64,000 nt of DNA from Corynebacterium incognita (GTDB taxonomy: Bacteria; Actinomycetota; Actinomycetes; Mycobacteriales; Mycobacteriaceae), in assembly GCF_014217255.1 (NCBI RefSeq), contig NZ_CP059404.1, positions 1,426,001 through 1,490,000 on the forward strand. Direction: 5' to 3'. A program made the translations under genes and the position numbers. Of the stretch, positions 27,033 to 38,203 are shown piece after piece. The stretch's first letter is position 1. Each line of letters opens with the position of its first letter. The notes beneath the pieces were generated by a model. The model saw nothing but the letters and a program-made list of their open reading frames with translations, searched no databases and was not told the DNA's origin.

Positions 27033-27842
27033 GTGTTCCGGAAGTTTGTTAGCTTAGTTGCCGCTTTGTCCATCGCCATCGTAGGTGCTCCGCAGGCGGC
27101 AGCCGCCGAGCGCAACCTCGTGTTGTTCGGGGACTCCGTCCTGGCGGACCCCTCGTCGCCCGCCTACCTCCTAGGTCGCGTCGCCTCCGGCAGCTCTGAG
27201 ACCCGCGGCACCAACTGCCCGAGCTCTCCTGACAACTTTGGCAAGCGCGCCGGTCGCAAGATGGGTCTGCGTGTCCGCGACTTCTCTTGCGCCGGCGCCG
27301 TGTCCATGTCCAAGGGTCCGCAGCTGGCCGAGCAGGTCTCCGCCGCCATCGGCTCTGGTGCGCTCAACCGCTCCACCCGCCGCGTCGTGGTGTCCACCGG
27401 TTTCAACGACACCTACAACAACCGCCACCTCAGCAAATCTCAGCTGACCAAGCGCTGGGTGCGCTACACCGCCCCGCAGATCCGCCGCATCAAGGCCAAG
27501 GCCCCCAATGCCCGCATTCAGATCGTGGGCTACCCGGACATCGCCGCCGGCGACAAGGTGTGCCTGTTCCACGTCGCGCCGAACGTCTACGACCGCACCC
27601 ACTTCCCGCAGATCGGCCAGTGGGAGGCGCGCGCCCAGTCCATGCAGATCGGACTTGCCCGTGCGACCGGCACCGAGTTTTTGGACCTGAAGCGCTCCAC
27701 CCGCGACAACAACATGTGCGCCCCGGACCACAAGCGCTACTGGGCGGGACTCATTGATTTCTACGCCGGACCAGGCAATCTGCCGGTGCACATCAACAAG
27801 CGCGGCCACGAGCACGTGGCCAATGTCATTGCCCGCTCGTAG
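27033..27842 (+). CDS. Secreted SGNH/GDSL esterase
   Basis: Exported hydrolase, 269 residues, GTG start with GGAGGG upstream. Signal peptide of about 25 residues ends PQAAAA. Block I LFGDSVLADP gives Ser35; block III is STGFNDTYNN; the C-terminal NKRGHEHVA holds the catalytic His. Six cysteines in the mature part suggest disulfides, consistent with export. Related corynebacterial proteins are annotated as lipases or esterases. Physiological substrate unknown. Confidence 0.85.
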   Translation: MFRKFVSLVAALSIAIVGAPQAAAAERNLVLFGDSVLADPSSPAYLLGRVASGSSETRGTNCPSSPDNFGKRAGRKMGLRVRDFSCAGAVSMSKGPQLAEQVSAAIGSGALNRSTRRVVVSTGFNDTYNNRHLSKSQLTKRWVRYTAPQIRRIKAKAPNARIQIVGYPDIAAGDKVCLFHVAPNVYDRTHFPQIGQWEARAQSMQIGLARATGTEFLDLKRSTRDNNMCAPDHKRYWAGLIDFYAGPGNLPVHINKRGHEHVANVIARS

Positions 27843-27845
27843 ACT
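27840..27845 (+). promoter_or_regulatory. -10 element of a leaderless promoter for the mycothiol dehydrogenase
   Basis: TAGACT overlaps the stop codon of the esterase gene and ends 6 nt before the ATG at 27852. No ribosome binding site precedes that ATG. Confidence 0.45.
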
Positions 27846-27851
27846 AGGGGC

Positions 27852-28925
27852 ATGCACAAAGTAAATGCCATCATTGCCCGAACCAAAGCCGCCCCAGTAG
27901 AGCAGGCCACCATCGTTGTCCCCGATCCGGGTGCCCACGATGTTGTCGTGCGCATCCAGGCCTGCGGCGTGTGCCACACAGATATGGCGTACCGCGACGG
28001 CGACATCGAGGACGCGTACCCGTTCTTGCTGGGGCATGAGGCCGCGGGCGTCGTCGAAGAAGTGGGCGAGGCAGTGACCCACGTGGCCCCAGGCGACTTC
28101 GTGGTGCTGAACTGGCGCGCCGTGTGCGGCGAGTGCCGCGCCTGCCTCAAAGGCGAGCCCAAGTACTGCTTCAACACCCACAACGCCTCCGCGAAGATGA
28201 CCCTGGAGGACGGTACCGAGCTCACGCCCGCACTGGGCATTGGTGCCTTCGCCGAAAAGACCCTGGTTCACGAGGGCCAGTGCACCAAGGTCAACCCTGA
28301 CGCTGACCCGGCCGTCGCGGGCCTTTTGGGCTGCGGCGTCATGGCCGGCCTGGGTGCCGCGCTGAACACCGCGGAGCTCAAGCGCGGCGAGTCCGTCGCC
28401 GTCTTCGGCGTCGGTGGCGTCGGCATGGCGGCCATCGCGGGCGCCCGGCTCGCCGGAGCCACCACCATCATCGCCGTGGACATCGACGACGCCAAACTCG
28501 AAACAGCCAAGAAATTCGGCGCGACCCACACCCTCAACTCCAAGAACCAGGACCCCGTGGAAGCCATCCGCGAGATCACCGAATTCGGCACCGACGTCAC
28601 TATCGACGCCGTGGGCATTCCCACCACCATCGAGCAGGCCTTCTACGCCCGGGATCTGGCCGGCCGCATGGTCATGGTGGGCGTGCCCAACCTCACCGAC
28701 CGCTTTGATATTCCTGCCATCGACTTCTTCAGCCGCGGCGGCGCCCTGAAGTCCTCTTGGTATGGCGACTGCCTCCCGGAGCGCGACTTTCCTATGTACG
28801 TGGACCTCTCACTCCAGGGCCGCCTGCCGCTGCAGGACTTCGTGACCAACCGCATCGGGCTTGGCGACGTCGAGAGCGCATTCGCCTCCATGCACACCAA
28901 CCTTCGATCCGTAGTGGAGCTGTAA
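27852..28925 (+). CDS. mscR: S-(hydroxymethyl)mycothiol dehydrogenase
   Basis: Zinc- and NAD-dependent medium-chain dehydrogenase, 357 residues, that oxidises the formaldehyde-mycothiol adduct. Catalytic zinc ligand region [26 protein letters not shown], structural zinc lobe [15 protein letters not shown], and Rossmann motif [14 protein letters not shown] followed by the NAD-preferring Asp in VDIDD. It is paired, 3 nt apart, with an MBL-fold hydrolase, the usual actinobacterial arrangement (as for M. tuberculosis Rv2259-Rv2260). Confidence 0.9.
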   Translation: MHKVNAIIARTKAAPVEQATIVVPDPGAHDVVVRIQACGVCHTDMAYRDGDIEDAYPFLLGHEAAGVVEEVGEAVTHVAPGDFVVLNWRAVCGECRACLKGEPKYCFNTHNASAKMTLEDGTELTPALGIGAFAEKTLVHEGQCTKVNPDADPAVAGLLGCGVMAGLGAALNTAELKRGESVAVFGVGGVGMAAIAGARLAGATTIIAVDIDDAKLETAKKFGATHTLNSKNQDPVEAIREITEFGTDVTIDAVGIPTTIEQAFYARDLAGRMVMVGVPNLTDRFDIPAIDFFSRGGALKSSWYGDCLPERDFPMYVDLSLQGRLPLQDFVTNRIGLGDVESAFASMHTNLRSVVEL

Positions 28926-28928
28926 AAC

Positions 28929-29543
28929 ATGAAACTCACGAAGATTGTTACCTCCGGCAAATTCAAGCTTGACGGCGGCGAGTGGGACGTGGACAACAAC
29001 GTCTACATCGTCGCCGACGACCAGAACAAACACTGCTACATCGTGGATCCTTCCCACGATCTCGACGCCGTGGTCGAGGCTGTCGGTGACACGCAGGTCG
29101 ACGGCATCCTGCTCACTCACGGCCACAGCGACCACGTGGACATCGCCCCGCAGGTCGCCGACCACTTTGGCGTGGCGATGTACCTGCACCCGGAAGACGA
29201 TATGCTCTGGCGCGAGTCCAACGGCGACGCCCCCTACGAGGAACTGGCTGAGGGCATGACTTTCGGCGAGCTCGAGGTCCTGCACACCCCAGGTCACTCC
29301 CCGGGCTGCGTGGTGCTCTACGCCGCGGACGAGGGCGTCCTGCTCTCCGGCGACACCTTGTTCTCCGGCGGCCCCGGCGCCACTGGCCGCAAGTACTCGG
29401 ACTTTGATGTCATCGTGGAGTCCCTCCAGACCAAGGTCATGACCCTGCCCGAAGGCGTCCGCGTCTTGCCCGGCCACGGCGACGAGACCACCGTGGGCGC
29501 CGAGAAGGCGCGCATGGACGAGTACATCAAGCGCGGCTACTAG
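28929..29543 (+). CDS. MBL-fold hydrolase paired with mycothiol dehydrogenase
   Basis: Metallo-beta-lactamase-fold hydrolase, 204 residues, with the complete metal-binding motif THGHSDH, downstream His in HTPGHSPGC, Asp in SGDTLF and the last His in PGHGDET, as in glyoxalase II. Its place behind mscR suggests thioester hydrolysis of S-formylmycothiol; that role is inferred. Its 3' end overlaps the convergent ccdA gene by 17 nt. Confidence 0.85.
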   Translation: MKLTKIVTSGKFKLDGGEWDVDNNVYIVADDQNKHCYIVDPSHDLDAVVEAVGDTQVDGILLTHGHSDHVDIAPQVADHFGVAMYLHPEDDMLWRESNGDAPYEELAEGMTFGELEVLHTPGHSPGCVVLYAADEGVLLSGDTLFSGGPGATGRKYSDFDVIVESLQTKVMTLPEGVRVLPGHGDETTVGAEKARMDEYIKRGY

Positions 29544-30294
29544 TCCGCGCCAGCTTGATGGCCAGCAGGAACGTCGCAGTCACGGAGACGATGAACCATA
29601 ATGTGGCGTCGGAAAGCCCCGTGGACATCCGCTGCGCCCACTCCTGAATAGCGAACTGGGTGTCCGTACTCAGGATGCCTGGCAGGGCGGACGTGCCGTG
29701 CGTGGTGAGGAACAGCACGCCGATAACCACAAAGAGCACGCCCGCCGCGCGCTGCGCGAACTTCCCGCGCAGCCACGCCGCGTCCGCCAAGTTGAAGCGG
29801 TCCCACAGCAGCGCAAGCACAAACAGCGGCAGCGTCATCCCCAGCGCGTACAACGCCATGATGGCCGCGCCGTACAGAGCCGAGCCGCTCACCGTCGCGG
29901 TGGTCAGTACTGCGCCCAGCATGGGGCCCGCGCAGAAGCCCGCGAAGCCGTACACCGTGCCCAGCAAAAACACGTGTCCGCGCGCCTTAGCACTGAGCGC
30001 GGATAGGCCCGGGATGGAGAACCCGCCGCCGAAAAACGTAAACACGCCCAGCGCAATCATCACCCAGCCGCCCACCATGATCACCGTATCGCGGTGTGCG
30101 GCAATCGCGCCCAGCCCCGTGCCGATGGGCACCAGCACCGTGGCCAGACCCAGAAAGAAGAACAGCGTCTTGGTAGCCAGCTGGCGTAGGGACGTAAACG
30201 CATAAGCAAAAAACGCCGGGAGCAGCAGCGCCGAGCACGGGCTCAACAGGGACAGCACGCCTGCGACCAGCGCGCCAAACATACCAATAGTCAT
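29527..30294 (-). CDS. ccdA: CcdA-type thiol-disulfide transmembrane transporter
   Basis: Six-helix membrane protein (255 residues) that passes reducing equivalents from cytoplasmic thioredoxin to the outside. Cys20 in LLSPCSALLLPAF and Cys121 in GFAGFCAGPM are the conserved redox pair. Last gene of a run with a 26-aa membrane ORF and a DsbA-like protein; its ATG overlaps the small ORF's stop (ATGA). Confidence 0.88.
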   Translation of the reverse strand: MTIGMFGALVAGVLSLLSPCSALLLPAFFAYAFTSLRQLATKTLFFFLGLATVLVPIGTGLGAIAAHRDTVIMVGGWVMIALGVFTFFGGGFSIPGLSALSAKARGHVFLLGTVYGFAGFCAGPMLGAVLTTATVSGSALYGAAIMALYALGMTLPLFVLALLWDRFNLADAAWLRGKFAQRAAGVLFVVIGVLFLTTHGTSALPGILSTDTQFAIQEWAQRMSTGLSDATLWFIVSVTATFLLAIKLARTSSRA

Positions 30295-30371
30295 GCGCCG
30301 CCCACCACCAAACCGCCCAAGAACGCGGACACCACAATCAAGATGAGCAACGGCCAGGCGCGCTTATCCAT
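30291..30371 (-). CDS. 26-residue single-helix microprotein between DsbA-like and CcdA
   Basis: Sequence starts MDKRAWPLLILIVV and ends GGLVVGGA: a charged N-terminus and one transmembrane helix with small-residue packing motifs. Its ATG overlaps the DsbA-like stop by 8 nt and its stop overlaps the ccdA start by 4 nt, so the three frames are tightly coupled. I do not recognise a family. It is either a real accessory subunit of the redox pair or a coupling ORF that carries ribosomes on to ccdA. Confidence 0.6.
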   Translation of the reverse strand: MDKRAWPLLILIVVSAFLGGLVVGGA

Positions 30372-31143
30372 TCTGCAACTCCTGCTCGATAACCTGCTGG
30401 AACACCGACCACGGCTGGGCGCCGGCCACAAACTGCTCGCCGATGATAAAGCCCGGGGTGCCGTTAATCCCGATGGCGGAACCGTACAGCTTCGCGCCCT
30501 GCACCGTAGCGTCGTACTTGGTGCTCGTGGCATCGGCCTTGAACTTCTTCAGATCCGGCACCCCGGCCTCTTCGGCGAAGCGCATATAATCCTCCAGATC
30601 GTGCTCCGGGTGGCCACTCACGCTTGCCGACGCCGCGTACGCCGCCGCCTTGAACTCAAAGAACTTGCCCTGCTCCGCGGCGGCGCGCCCCGCCTTCGCC
30701 CCCGCGACCGCCTTCGGCCCGTTGATGGGCAGGTCGTTCCACTCGAGGCGCACCAGGCCCTTGTCTACGTAGTTCTTAATGATTTGCGGTTCGGTGTTGT
30801 TGGCGTGCCGGGAACAGAACGGGCACTCCAGATCCGAGAACTCGGCGATGACCACGGGCGCGTCCAGGGCGCCGATGGCGAACGGATCATCCGCGCGGCG
30901 GCGGTGCACATCGGAGGCCTTGGTGACCGGCTTGTCGGGCGCGCCGATGAGAGCGTTGTTGGTGGTGGGCTTCTGGAAGTTCGTGCCCGGCGCCGCGGCA
31001 GACGGGGAGGGGGCCTGCTCCGGCGCGGCGATCTCCCGGGGACTAGCCAACAGGTAGCCCACCAGCATCGCCAGTGCGGCAATCACGGTGATGAGCACCC
31101 ACACGATGGCAGGAATGCTCTCCAACACCGACTTGCGAGGCAT
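30364..31143 (-). CDS. Membrane-anchored DsbA-family thiol-disulfide oxidoreductase
   Basis: 259 residues: an N-terminal anchor (about 11-34), a Pro/Ala-rich linker, then a DsbA-like thioredoxin domain with the active site ECPFCSRH (Cys107, Cys110) and a cis-Pro loop GINGTPGFIIG. Extracytoplasmic location. Together with CcdA it would shape disulfides in exported proteins. Start overlaps the rmlA stop (TAATG). Confidence 0.87.
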   Translation of the reverse strand: MPRKSVLESIPAIVWVLITVIAALAMLVGYLLASPREIAAPEQAPSPSAAAPGTNFQKPTTNNALIGAPDKPVTKASDVHRRRADDPFAIGALDAPVVIAEFSDLECPFCSRHANNTEPQIIKNYVDKGLVRLEWNDLPINGPKAVAGAKAGRAAAEQGKFFEFKAAAYAASASVSGHPEHDLEDYMRFAEEAGVPDLKKFKADATSTKYDATVQGAKLYGSAIGINGTPGFIIGEQFVAGAQPWSVFQQVIEQELQNG

Positions 31144-32015
31144 TAGTACTCCTCCGTTTCAGCCGCGGTGAGCAAGTAACTACCATAGCCGGACTTGCGC
31201 AACGGCTCAGCGAGCGCCCGCAGGGCCGGGGCGTCGATAAGCCCCTGCTCGAACGCGGCGACCTCGGGGGAGCCAATCACGGTGCCGGTGCGTTTCTGCA
31301 GCACCTCGACGTACGCGGAGGCCTCACTCATGGAATCGATGGTGCCGGTGTCCAGCCACACGTCGCCGCGCTGGAGCCGTTTCACGCTCAGGCGGCCCTC
31401 ACGCAGATACGCCTCGTTCACTGCGGTGATCTCTAGTTCCCCGCGTGCCGACGGCGTAATCGACCGCGCGATCTCCACCACCGAATTGTCGTAGAAATAC
31501 AGGCCCACCACGGCGTGGCTAGAGCGCGGTCGCTCGGGCTTTTCCTCAATGCTCAGCGCGGTGCCATCGTCGGCGAACTCGACCACGCCGTAGCGCTGCG
31601 GATCGGAGACCTCGTAGGCAAAAATGATGCCGCCATCAGGGCGATTGCACTCCGTGAGCGCGGTGGAGAAGCCATGGCCGTCGAAGATGTTGTCGCCGAG
31701 CACCAGCGCGACGTCATCATCGCCAATGAAGTCCGCTCCGATGATGAAAGCCTGCGCTAGCCCTTCCGGGCGGGGTTGCACGGCGTAATCCAGCATGATG
31801 CCCCACTGGGAGCCGTCTCCCAGCAGGCGCTGGAACGACGCGGCGTCCTCCGGGGTAGTGATGATCAGGATCTCGCGGATGCCCGCCTCAATAAGGGTGG
31901 AAAGAGGATAGTAGACCATCGGTTTGTCGTAGACAGGCATGAGCTGCTTGGAAATGCCCTTGGTGATGGGGTAAAGCCGGGTCCCTGAGCCTCCCGCGAG
32001 AATGATTCCCTTCAT
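31143..32015 (-). CDS. rmlA: Glucose-1-phosphate thymidylyltransferase
   Basis: First enzyme of dTDP-L-rhamnose synthesis, 290 residues. Nucleotidyltransferase motif [13 protein letters not shown] at the N-terminus, [11 protein letters not shown] metal region, and [14 protein letters not shown] sugar-binding loop. dTDP-rhamnose is needed for the arabinogalactan linker of the mycolata cell wall. A TAGCAT element 7 nt upstream indicates a leaderless message, so rmlA is not simply cotranscribed with rmlB-rmlCD, from which it is separated by a pseudogene on the other strand. Confidence 0.95.
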   Translation of the reverse strand: MKGIILAGGSGTRLYPITKGISKQLMPVYDKPMVYYPLSTLIEAGIREILIITTPEDAASFQRLLGDGSQWGIMLDYAVQPRPEGLAQAFIIGADFIGDDDVALVLGDNIFDGHGFSTALTECNRPDGGIIFAYEVSDPQRYGVVEFADDGTALSIEEKPERPRSSHAVVGLYFYDNSVVEIARSITPSARGELEITAVNEAYLREGRLSVKRLQRGDVWLDTGTIDSMSEASAYVEVLQKRTGTVIGSPEVAAFEQGLIDAPALRALAEPLRKSGYGSYLLTAAETEEY

Positions 32016-32022
32016 GTTGTCT

Positions 32023-32028
32023 ATGCTA
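32023..32028 (-). promoter_or_regulatory. -10 element of a leaderless rmlA promoter
   Basis: Minus-strand TAGCAT ends 7 nt before the rmlA ATG. Confidence 0.5.
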
Positions 32029-32029
32029 G

Positions 32030-32581
32030 CTGATTAACAGTGAACCACGAGGCTGGCTGCAGACTGGCTCTGAACCCAAGGAAATTACTGATACGCGGGG
32101 AGCCTACTTCTTCGGGCTGACGCCCCGGACGCTCACGGTCGTGGACGTAGACTTCGTGACCCACGAGCACGGGGTAGCGGGATCCTGGGCGCTGCGTGCC
32201 AAGGTGGGCTGCGTGGGACTGCGAGGATCCCGGCACGTGCGCGACGTGTTCGCGGTGGACGAGGCGGCGTTGGGTCGCTGGCTTGAGGGACTGCGCGCGG
32301 GCGTCAAAGCGACGGCGTACATCGTGGGCGAATCCCGCGACTACCCGCTGCCGACCGCCGCGCTTCTCGACGTCCACTGGCTTACCCTCGCGGAGGCGTT
32401 GGCGGCACACGCCTTCCCGGACACGGAAGGCTTCGTGTGGGTGGCGGGCGAGCGCGACCTCATCCGCCCTGCCCGCCGCTTCCTCAAGGAGCTCGGCGTG
32501 GTCAACATGGACCACCACCCTCCGACCCCGAGGACTAGGCCAGGTACAGCGCGAGGGCGGCGCGCCAGTTGCGGGGCTTAA
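32030..32581 (+). pseudogene. Remnant of a siderophore-interacting protein (FAD/NADPH reductase)
   Basis: The frame is open from 32030 to 32581 but has no start codon before the internal GTG at 32141. Its translation resembles the C-terminal two thirds of the SIP family: VDVDFVTHEHGVAGSWA, then KVGCVGLRGSR, AVDEAALGRWLEGL, and the SIP hallmark GFVWVAGERDLIRPARRFLK. The N-terminal FAD-binding barrel is missing, the segment between GLRGS and VDEAA is shorter than in intact proteins, and the tail after ELGV is unlike the usual GYWR ending and runs into rmlCD on the opposite strand. Intact SIPs reduce ferric siderophores in the cytoplasm. I infer a decayed gene inserted or left between rmlA and rmlCD. 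Confidence 0.65.
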
Positions 32582-33883
32582 AGCCGGTGGCCTCCAGTTT
32601 GCTCAGGTCCAGAGTGGACTCCGCGGGCCGCGCTGCCGCGTCTTGGCCGTATTGCTCCGTGGATACCGGTGTGACCGCGGAAGGGTCCTTGCCCATCGCG
32701 ATGAACACGGCCATCGCGATCTCGTCGCGCCCCACGGCGTCGCCGCCGGAGGTGACGTTATAGACGCCGTATGGCGCCTGGGTGTCCAGCAGGTGTTTGA
32801 TGGCCCCGGCCAGGTCGGCGGCGTGGGTGGGGCGGCCGCGTTGGTCGTGAACCACGGACGGCTCCACCCCGCGCAGCGCAAGATCCCGCATGGTGGCCAT
32901 GAAGTTGCTGCCCTCCCCGAACACCCACGCGGTGCGGATGACGTAGTGCTTGGGCGCCGTCTGCGCGGCGGTGTCTCCGGCTGCCTTCGACGCACCGTAA
33001 GCAGACAGTGGACTCGGTAGCTCCTCCTCCGTGTGCGCCGGGACGCCGCCAACCTTGGCGGTGCAGTGCTCCCCGTCGAAGATATAGTCGCTGGACACGT
33101 GCACGAGCGTGAGGTTGTGCTCCGCCGCGATGCGCGCCAGCCGCGCCGGCGCGGCCGCATTGACCGCCCACGCCCCAGCCCGGTCCGACTCCGCACCGTT
33201 GACGTCGTTGTACGCCGCGGTGTTGATGATGATGCTGTATTGGCTCCAGTCACGCTCGGAGCTCGTGATGTCGAATTCCTCCCGGGTGCAGAACTCCACA
33301 TGAGCGCCGGTGAGGATCGTACGCAGCGCGCGCCCCAGCTGACCGTTTGCACCCGTGACGAGGATCTTACGCGGCGCCATCGGCGTGGGCTCCGGCTTCG
33401 CCGCGTCCTTCTCCGACACCTCGGTGGGCTCCAAGGGCCAGTCGATGAGATCCAGGCTGGCCGCCGCATACTCCGCGTCCGGAGACCAGTGCGCGTTGAC
33501 CAGGTAGGCGTAGCTCGTATTAGGTTCGAGGGCTTGGAAACCGTTGGCGACACCCCGCGGCACGAACACGGCCACCGACTCATCGAGTTCCAGCGCGAAA
33601 GTCTCGCAGTAAGTCTCTGAACCTTCTCTCAGATCGCACCACCCGCCGTGCACGCGGCCGTGGGCCACGGAGACTAGCTTGTCCCACGGCTCCGCGTGCA
33701 GCCCACGCGTAACGCCCTTCTCCGCGTTAAACGAGATGTTCTGTTGCACCGGATGAAAATCAGGAAGCCCGGCCGCGACCATCTTCTCCCGCTGCCAGTT
33801 CTCCTTAAACCAACCGCGGTTGTCGCCGTGGACGTCCAGGCGAACAATCAATAGCCCGGGGATGGTAGTGTTGTCCACCTGCA

Positions 33884-33884
<1 letters not shown>
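32535..33884 (-). CDS. rmlCD: Fused dTDP-4-dehydrorhamnose 3,5-epimerase / reductase (RmlC-RmlD)
   Basis: Last two steps of dTDP-L-rhamnose synthesis in one chain of 449 residues. The ATG at 33884 overlaps the rmlB stop (TAATG). Residues 1 to about 165 are the RmlC cupin (GWFKENW, FNAEKGVTRGLHAEPWDK with the catalytic His, and RGVANGFQ). From about 175 the RmlD Rossmann domain begins with KILVTGANGQLGRAL and continues to the SDR YGASK catalytic pair. The fusion is known in corynebacteria. RmlD NADPH binding and reduction complete the pathway started by rmlA and rmlB. Confidence 0.93.
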
Positions 33885-36255
<2,371 letters not shown>

Positions 36256-36350
36256 GATTCACCTCCCCGATAATGTGTTCGACTTGCATGGCCAAGTATA
36301 GCTGTGCTACAAACGTTGTCAAGGGGGGACCGAAAGTCTTTTCGACCGAC

Positions 36351-36758
36351 CTATTTCCACGTTAGAGAATCAAGATCAAGGCATTCCTTTGAGGCTTGGG
36401 CCTCCACGAGTTCCAGTAAATAGTTAGCTTGTCCGCGGTATAGCCGTCCGAATCTCGCATCGTCTACGTACATGCGCGCTAGCAAAACCTGTTGGGCGCG
36501 CGAAACTTCATACCATCGCGCAATGAGTGTGCGATGCCGTTCGACCAGGTCCGTCGCTTCCGGGGAACCAGGTGTAGTACCGGCCTCGGCAGCCTTCAGT
36601 ACAACAGAGGCAAAATCTTCATGTTCCTGACGCACAGACTTCAACTCTTCGTCCGTCATGCGCGCAACCTGCTCGCGGGACTGCTCCCATTCCTCAGTAT
36701 GCCCCCACCGCGCCTTCGCTTCGTCGCGGCCCGGCCAGCGGTGATTCCGCGTTTTCAT
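36351..36758 (-). CDS. Stand-alone TipAS-like domain protein
   Basis: About 135 residues from the ATG at 36758 (an in-frame ATG at 36800 lies inside the pepN-like gene). The features ARWGHTEEWEQS, then VERHRTLIARWYEVS and MYVDDARFGRLY are the landmarks of the thiopeptide-binding TipAS domain. In TipA-type regulators this domain follows a MerR DNA-binding domain, which is absent here and not found in nearby frames. The protein could sequester drugs or be a relic of a regulator. It follows the M1 peptidase by 7 nt in the same direction; no good ribosome site is seen, so coupling is likely. Confidence 0.65.
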   Translation of the reverse strand: MKTRNHRWPGRDEAKARWGHTEEWEQSREQVARMTDEELKSVRQEHEDFASVVLKAAEAGTTPGSPEATDLVERHRTLIARWYEVSRAQQVLLARMYVDDARFGRLYRGQANYLLELVEAQASKECLDLDSLTWK

Positions 36759-36765
36759 GGCGGTT

Positions 36766-38115
36766 CTAGGCCGGGAACTCCGGTAGTTCCTTGGCGTCAA
36801 GCCATGCTTCGAGGAGCTTGTCGACGCTCTCGTGGGGCACCCCGACCTGGTCCGCCGCGGTGTGCAGATGCTTGGTTAGTCCCGCGGGTGATACCGTCCC
36901 GTGCCGGCCCTGCGCCAGGTAGGCCTGGATGGCGGGGAAGAACGCGGCGTCGCCAAGCAATCGTCGCAGGGAATGCACCGTGAGGGCGCCGCGCTTGTAC
37001 ACGCGGTCGTCGAACATGTCCCGAGGCCCGGGATTGCCCACCTCAATGTCCTGGGCTTTGTGGCGGAGGACGTTGTAGTGCGAGCGCGCCGTGTCGTGCG
37101 CCGGGGTGCCGGTGGAGTGTTCGAGCCACAGCCATTCGGAGTAGCACGCGAAGCCCTCGTTGAGCCAGATATTCTGCCAATCATCGATGCCGCAGGCATT
37201 GCCGAACCACTGGTGGGACAGCTCGTGAACGATCAGGCGCTCAAACGCGTGGTCGCCCCTCACGTGGTTGGAGCCAAAGATCGACAGGCCCTGGGCCTCG
37301 AGGGGGATTTCCAGCTCGTCAGCGGTCACCACAACGCCGTAGTGGGGGAAGGGGTACTCGCCAAAGCGTGATTCCAAGAACTCCAGCATTTCTTGCTGCC
37401 GTGAAAATTCCTCGCGGACCGGAGCGCTCAGCTCCGCCGGGTACCACGCGCGCGTGTTGTCGCCCAGCGCAGATTGTGTAAATTCGCCGACTTGAACCGT
37501 AGCCAGGTACGTCGCCATCGGGGCAGTCGGGCGATAGTGCCAGCGGGTCGTCGCGCCCTGAGATTTACGAGACTCGAGCTCGCCGTTGCTCACCACAGTG
37601 AAAGGATTATCAGCAGTGATGGTGATGTCGTACCACGCCTTTTCGCCAGGCGTGTCATCGCAAGGGAACCAGCTAGGCGCACCGTTTGGTTGGGAAGCCA
37701 CCAGCGCACCAGACTCGGTTTCTTCCCAGCCAATATCGCCCCACGGGGTTCGAAGCGGCTGCGGGTTGCCGCCGTAGCGGATGACCAGCGTGAACTCCGT
37801 CTCGGGCGGAATGTCGTCTGCGAAGTTCAGGCGCAGTTTGTTGTTCGATTGGCGGAACTTCGTTACCCGTGGCGCCCCGGAACAAGTGACTCGGCGCGCC
37901 ACCATGTTATTTGCCAGGTCCAAGGTCAATTGCCGGAGCGGCTCATCAACAGTGGTCAGCGTGAGCGTCGCCTGGCCTTGTAGGAGGTTAGGCTCTACCC
38001 GGTAAGTGAGCTCCAAATTGTAGTGGGATACCGAAAACCCGTAGTTGAAGTCGATGCCGGTGTAGGCATCGCGGTCGGGGTGTGAAAACGGGTTCAAAGA
38101 GCTCAGCTTAAACAT
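36766..38115 (-). CDS. M1 family zinc metallopeptidase
   Basis: 449-residue aminopeptidase-like protein without a signal peptide. Zinc site HELSHQWFGN (His297-His301) with the third ligand Glu in WLNEGFACYSEW, 18 residues later. An N-terminal beta-rich domain (LTYRVEPNLLQGQATLTL) precedes the catalytic domain. It lacks the large C-terminal domain of PepN (about 850 residues) and so belongs to the short actinobacterial M1 type. Substrate unknown. Confidence 0.88.
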   Translation of the reverse strand: MFKLSSLNPFSHPDRDAYTGIDFNYGFSVSHYNLELTYRVEPNLLQGQATLTLTTVDEPLRQLTLDLANNMVARRVTCSGAPRVTKFRQSNNKLRLNFADDIPPETEFTLVIRYGGNPQPLRTPWGDIGWEETESGALVASQPNGAPSWFPCDDTPGEKAWYDITITADNPFTVVSNGELESRKSQGATTRWHYRPTAPMATYLATVQVGEFTQSALGDNTRAWYPAELSAPVREEFSRQQEMLEFLESRFGEYPFPHYGVVVTADELEIPLEAQGLSIFGSNHVRGDHAFERLIVHELSHQWFGNACGIDDWQNIWLNEGFACYSEWLWLEHSTGTPAHDTARSHYNVLRHKAQDIEVGNPGPRDMFDDRVYKRGALTVHSLRRLLGDAAFFPAIQAYLAQGRHGTVSPAGLTKHLHTAADQVGVPHESVDKLLEAWLDAKELPEFPA

Positions 38116-38154
38116 AACGAATAGTCATCCTATCCCTAGCAGCGGTAAATAGAT

Positions 38155-38189
38155 CAACAAACCCCCAACCTCAAGCGGGAGGTTGGGGG
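38155..38189 (-). terminator. Terminator of the first mycolyltransferase gene
   Basis: An 11-bp stem CCCCCAACCTC/GAGGTTGGGGG with a 6-nt loop, followed on the minus strand by TTTGTTG. Confidence 0.8.
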
Positions 38190-38203
38190 AGTGAGGAGGA
38201 TTT

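Noticed and set aside
30372..30533. Upstream in-frame extension of the 26-aa microprotein to about 80 codons
   Set aside because: The extension lies within the DsbA-like gene in another frame and is Arg/Ser/Pro-rich nonsense; only the last 26 codons look like protein.
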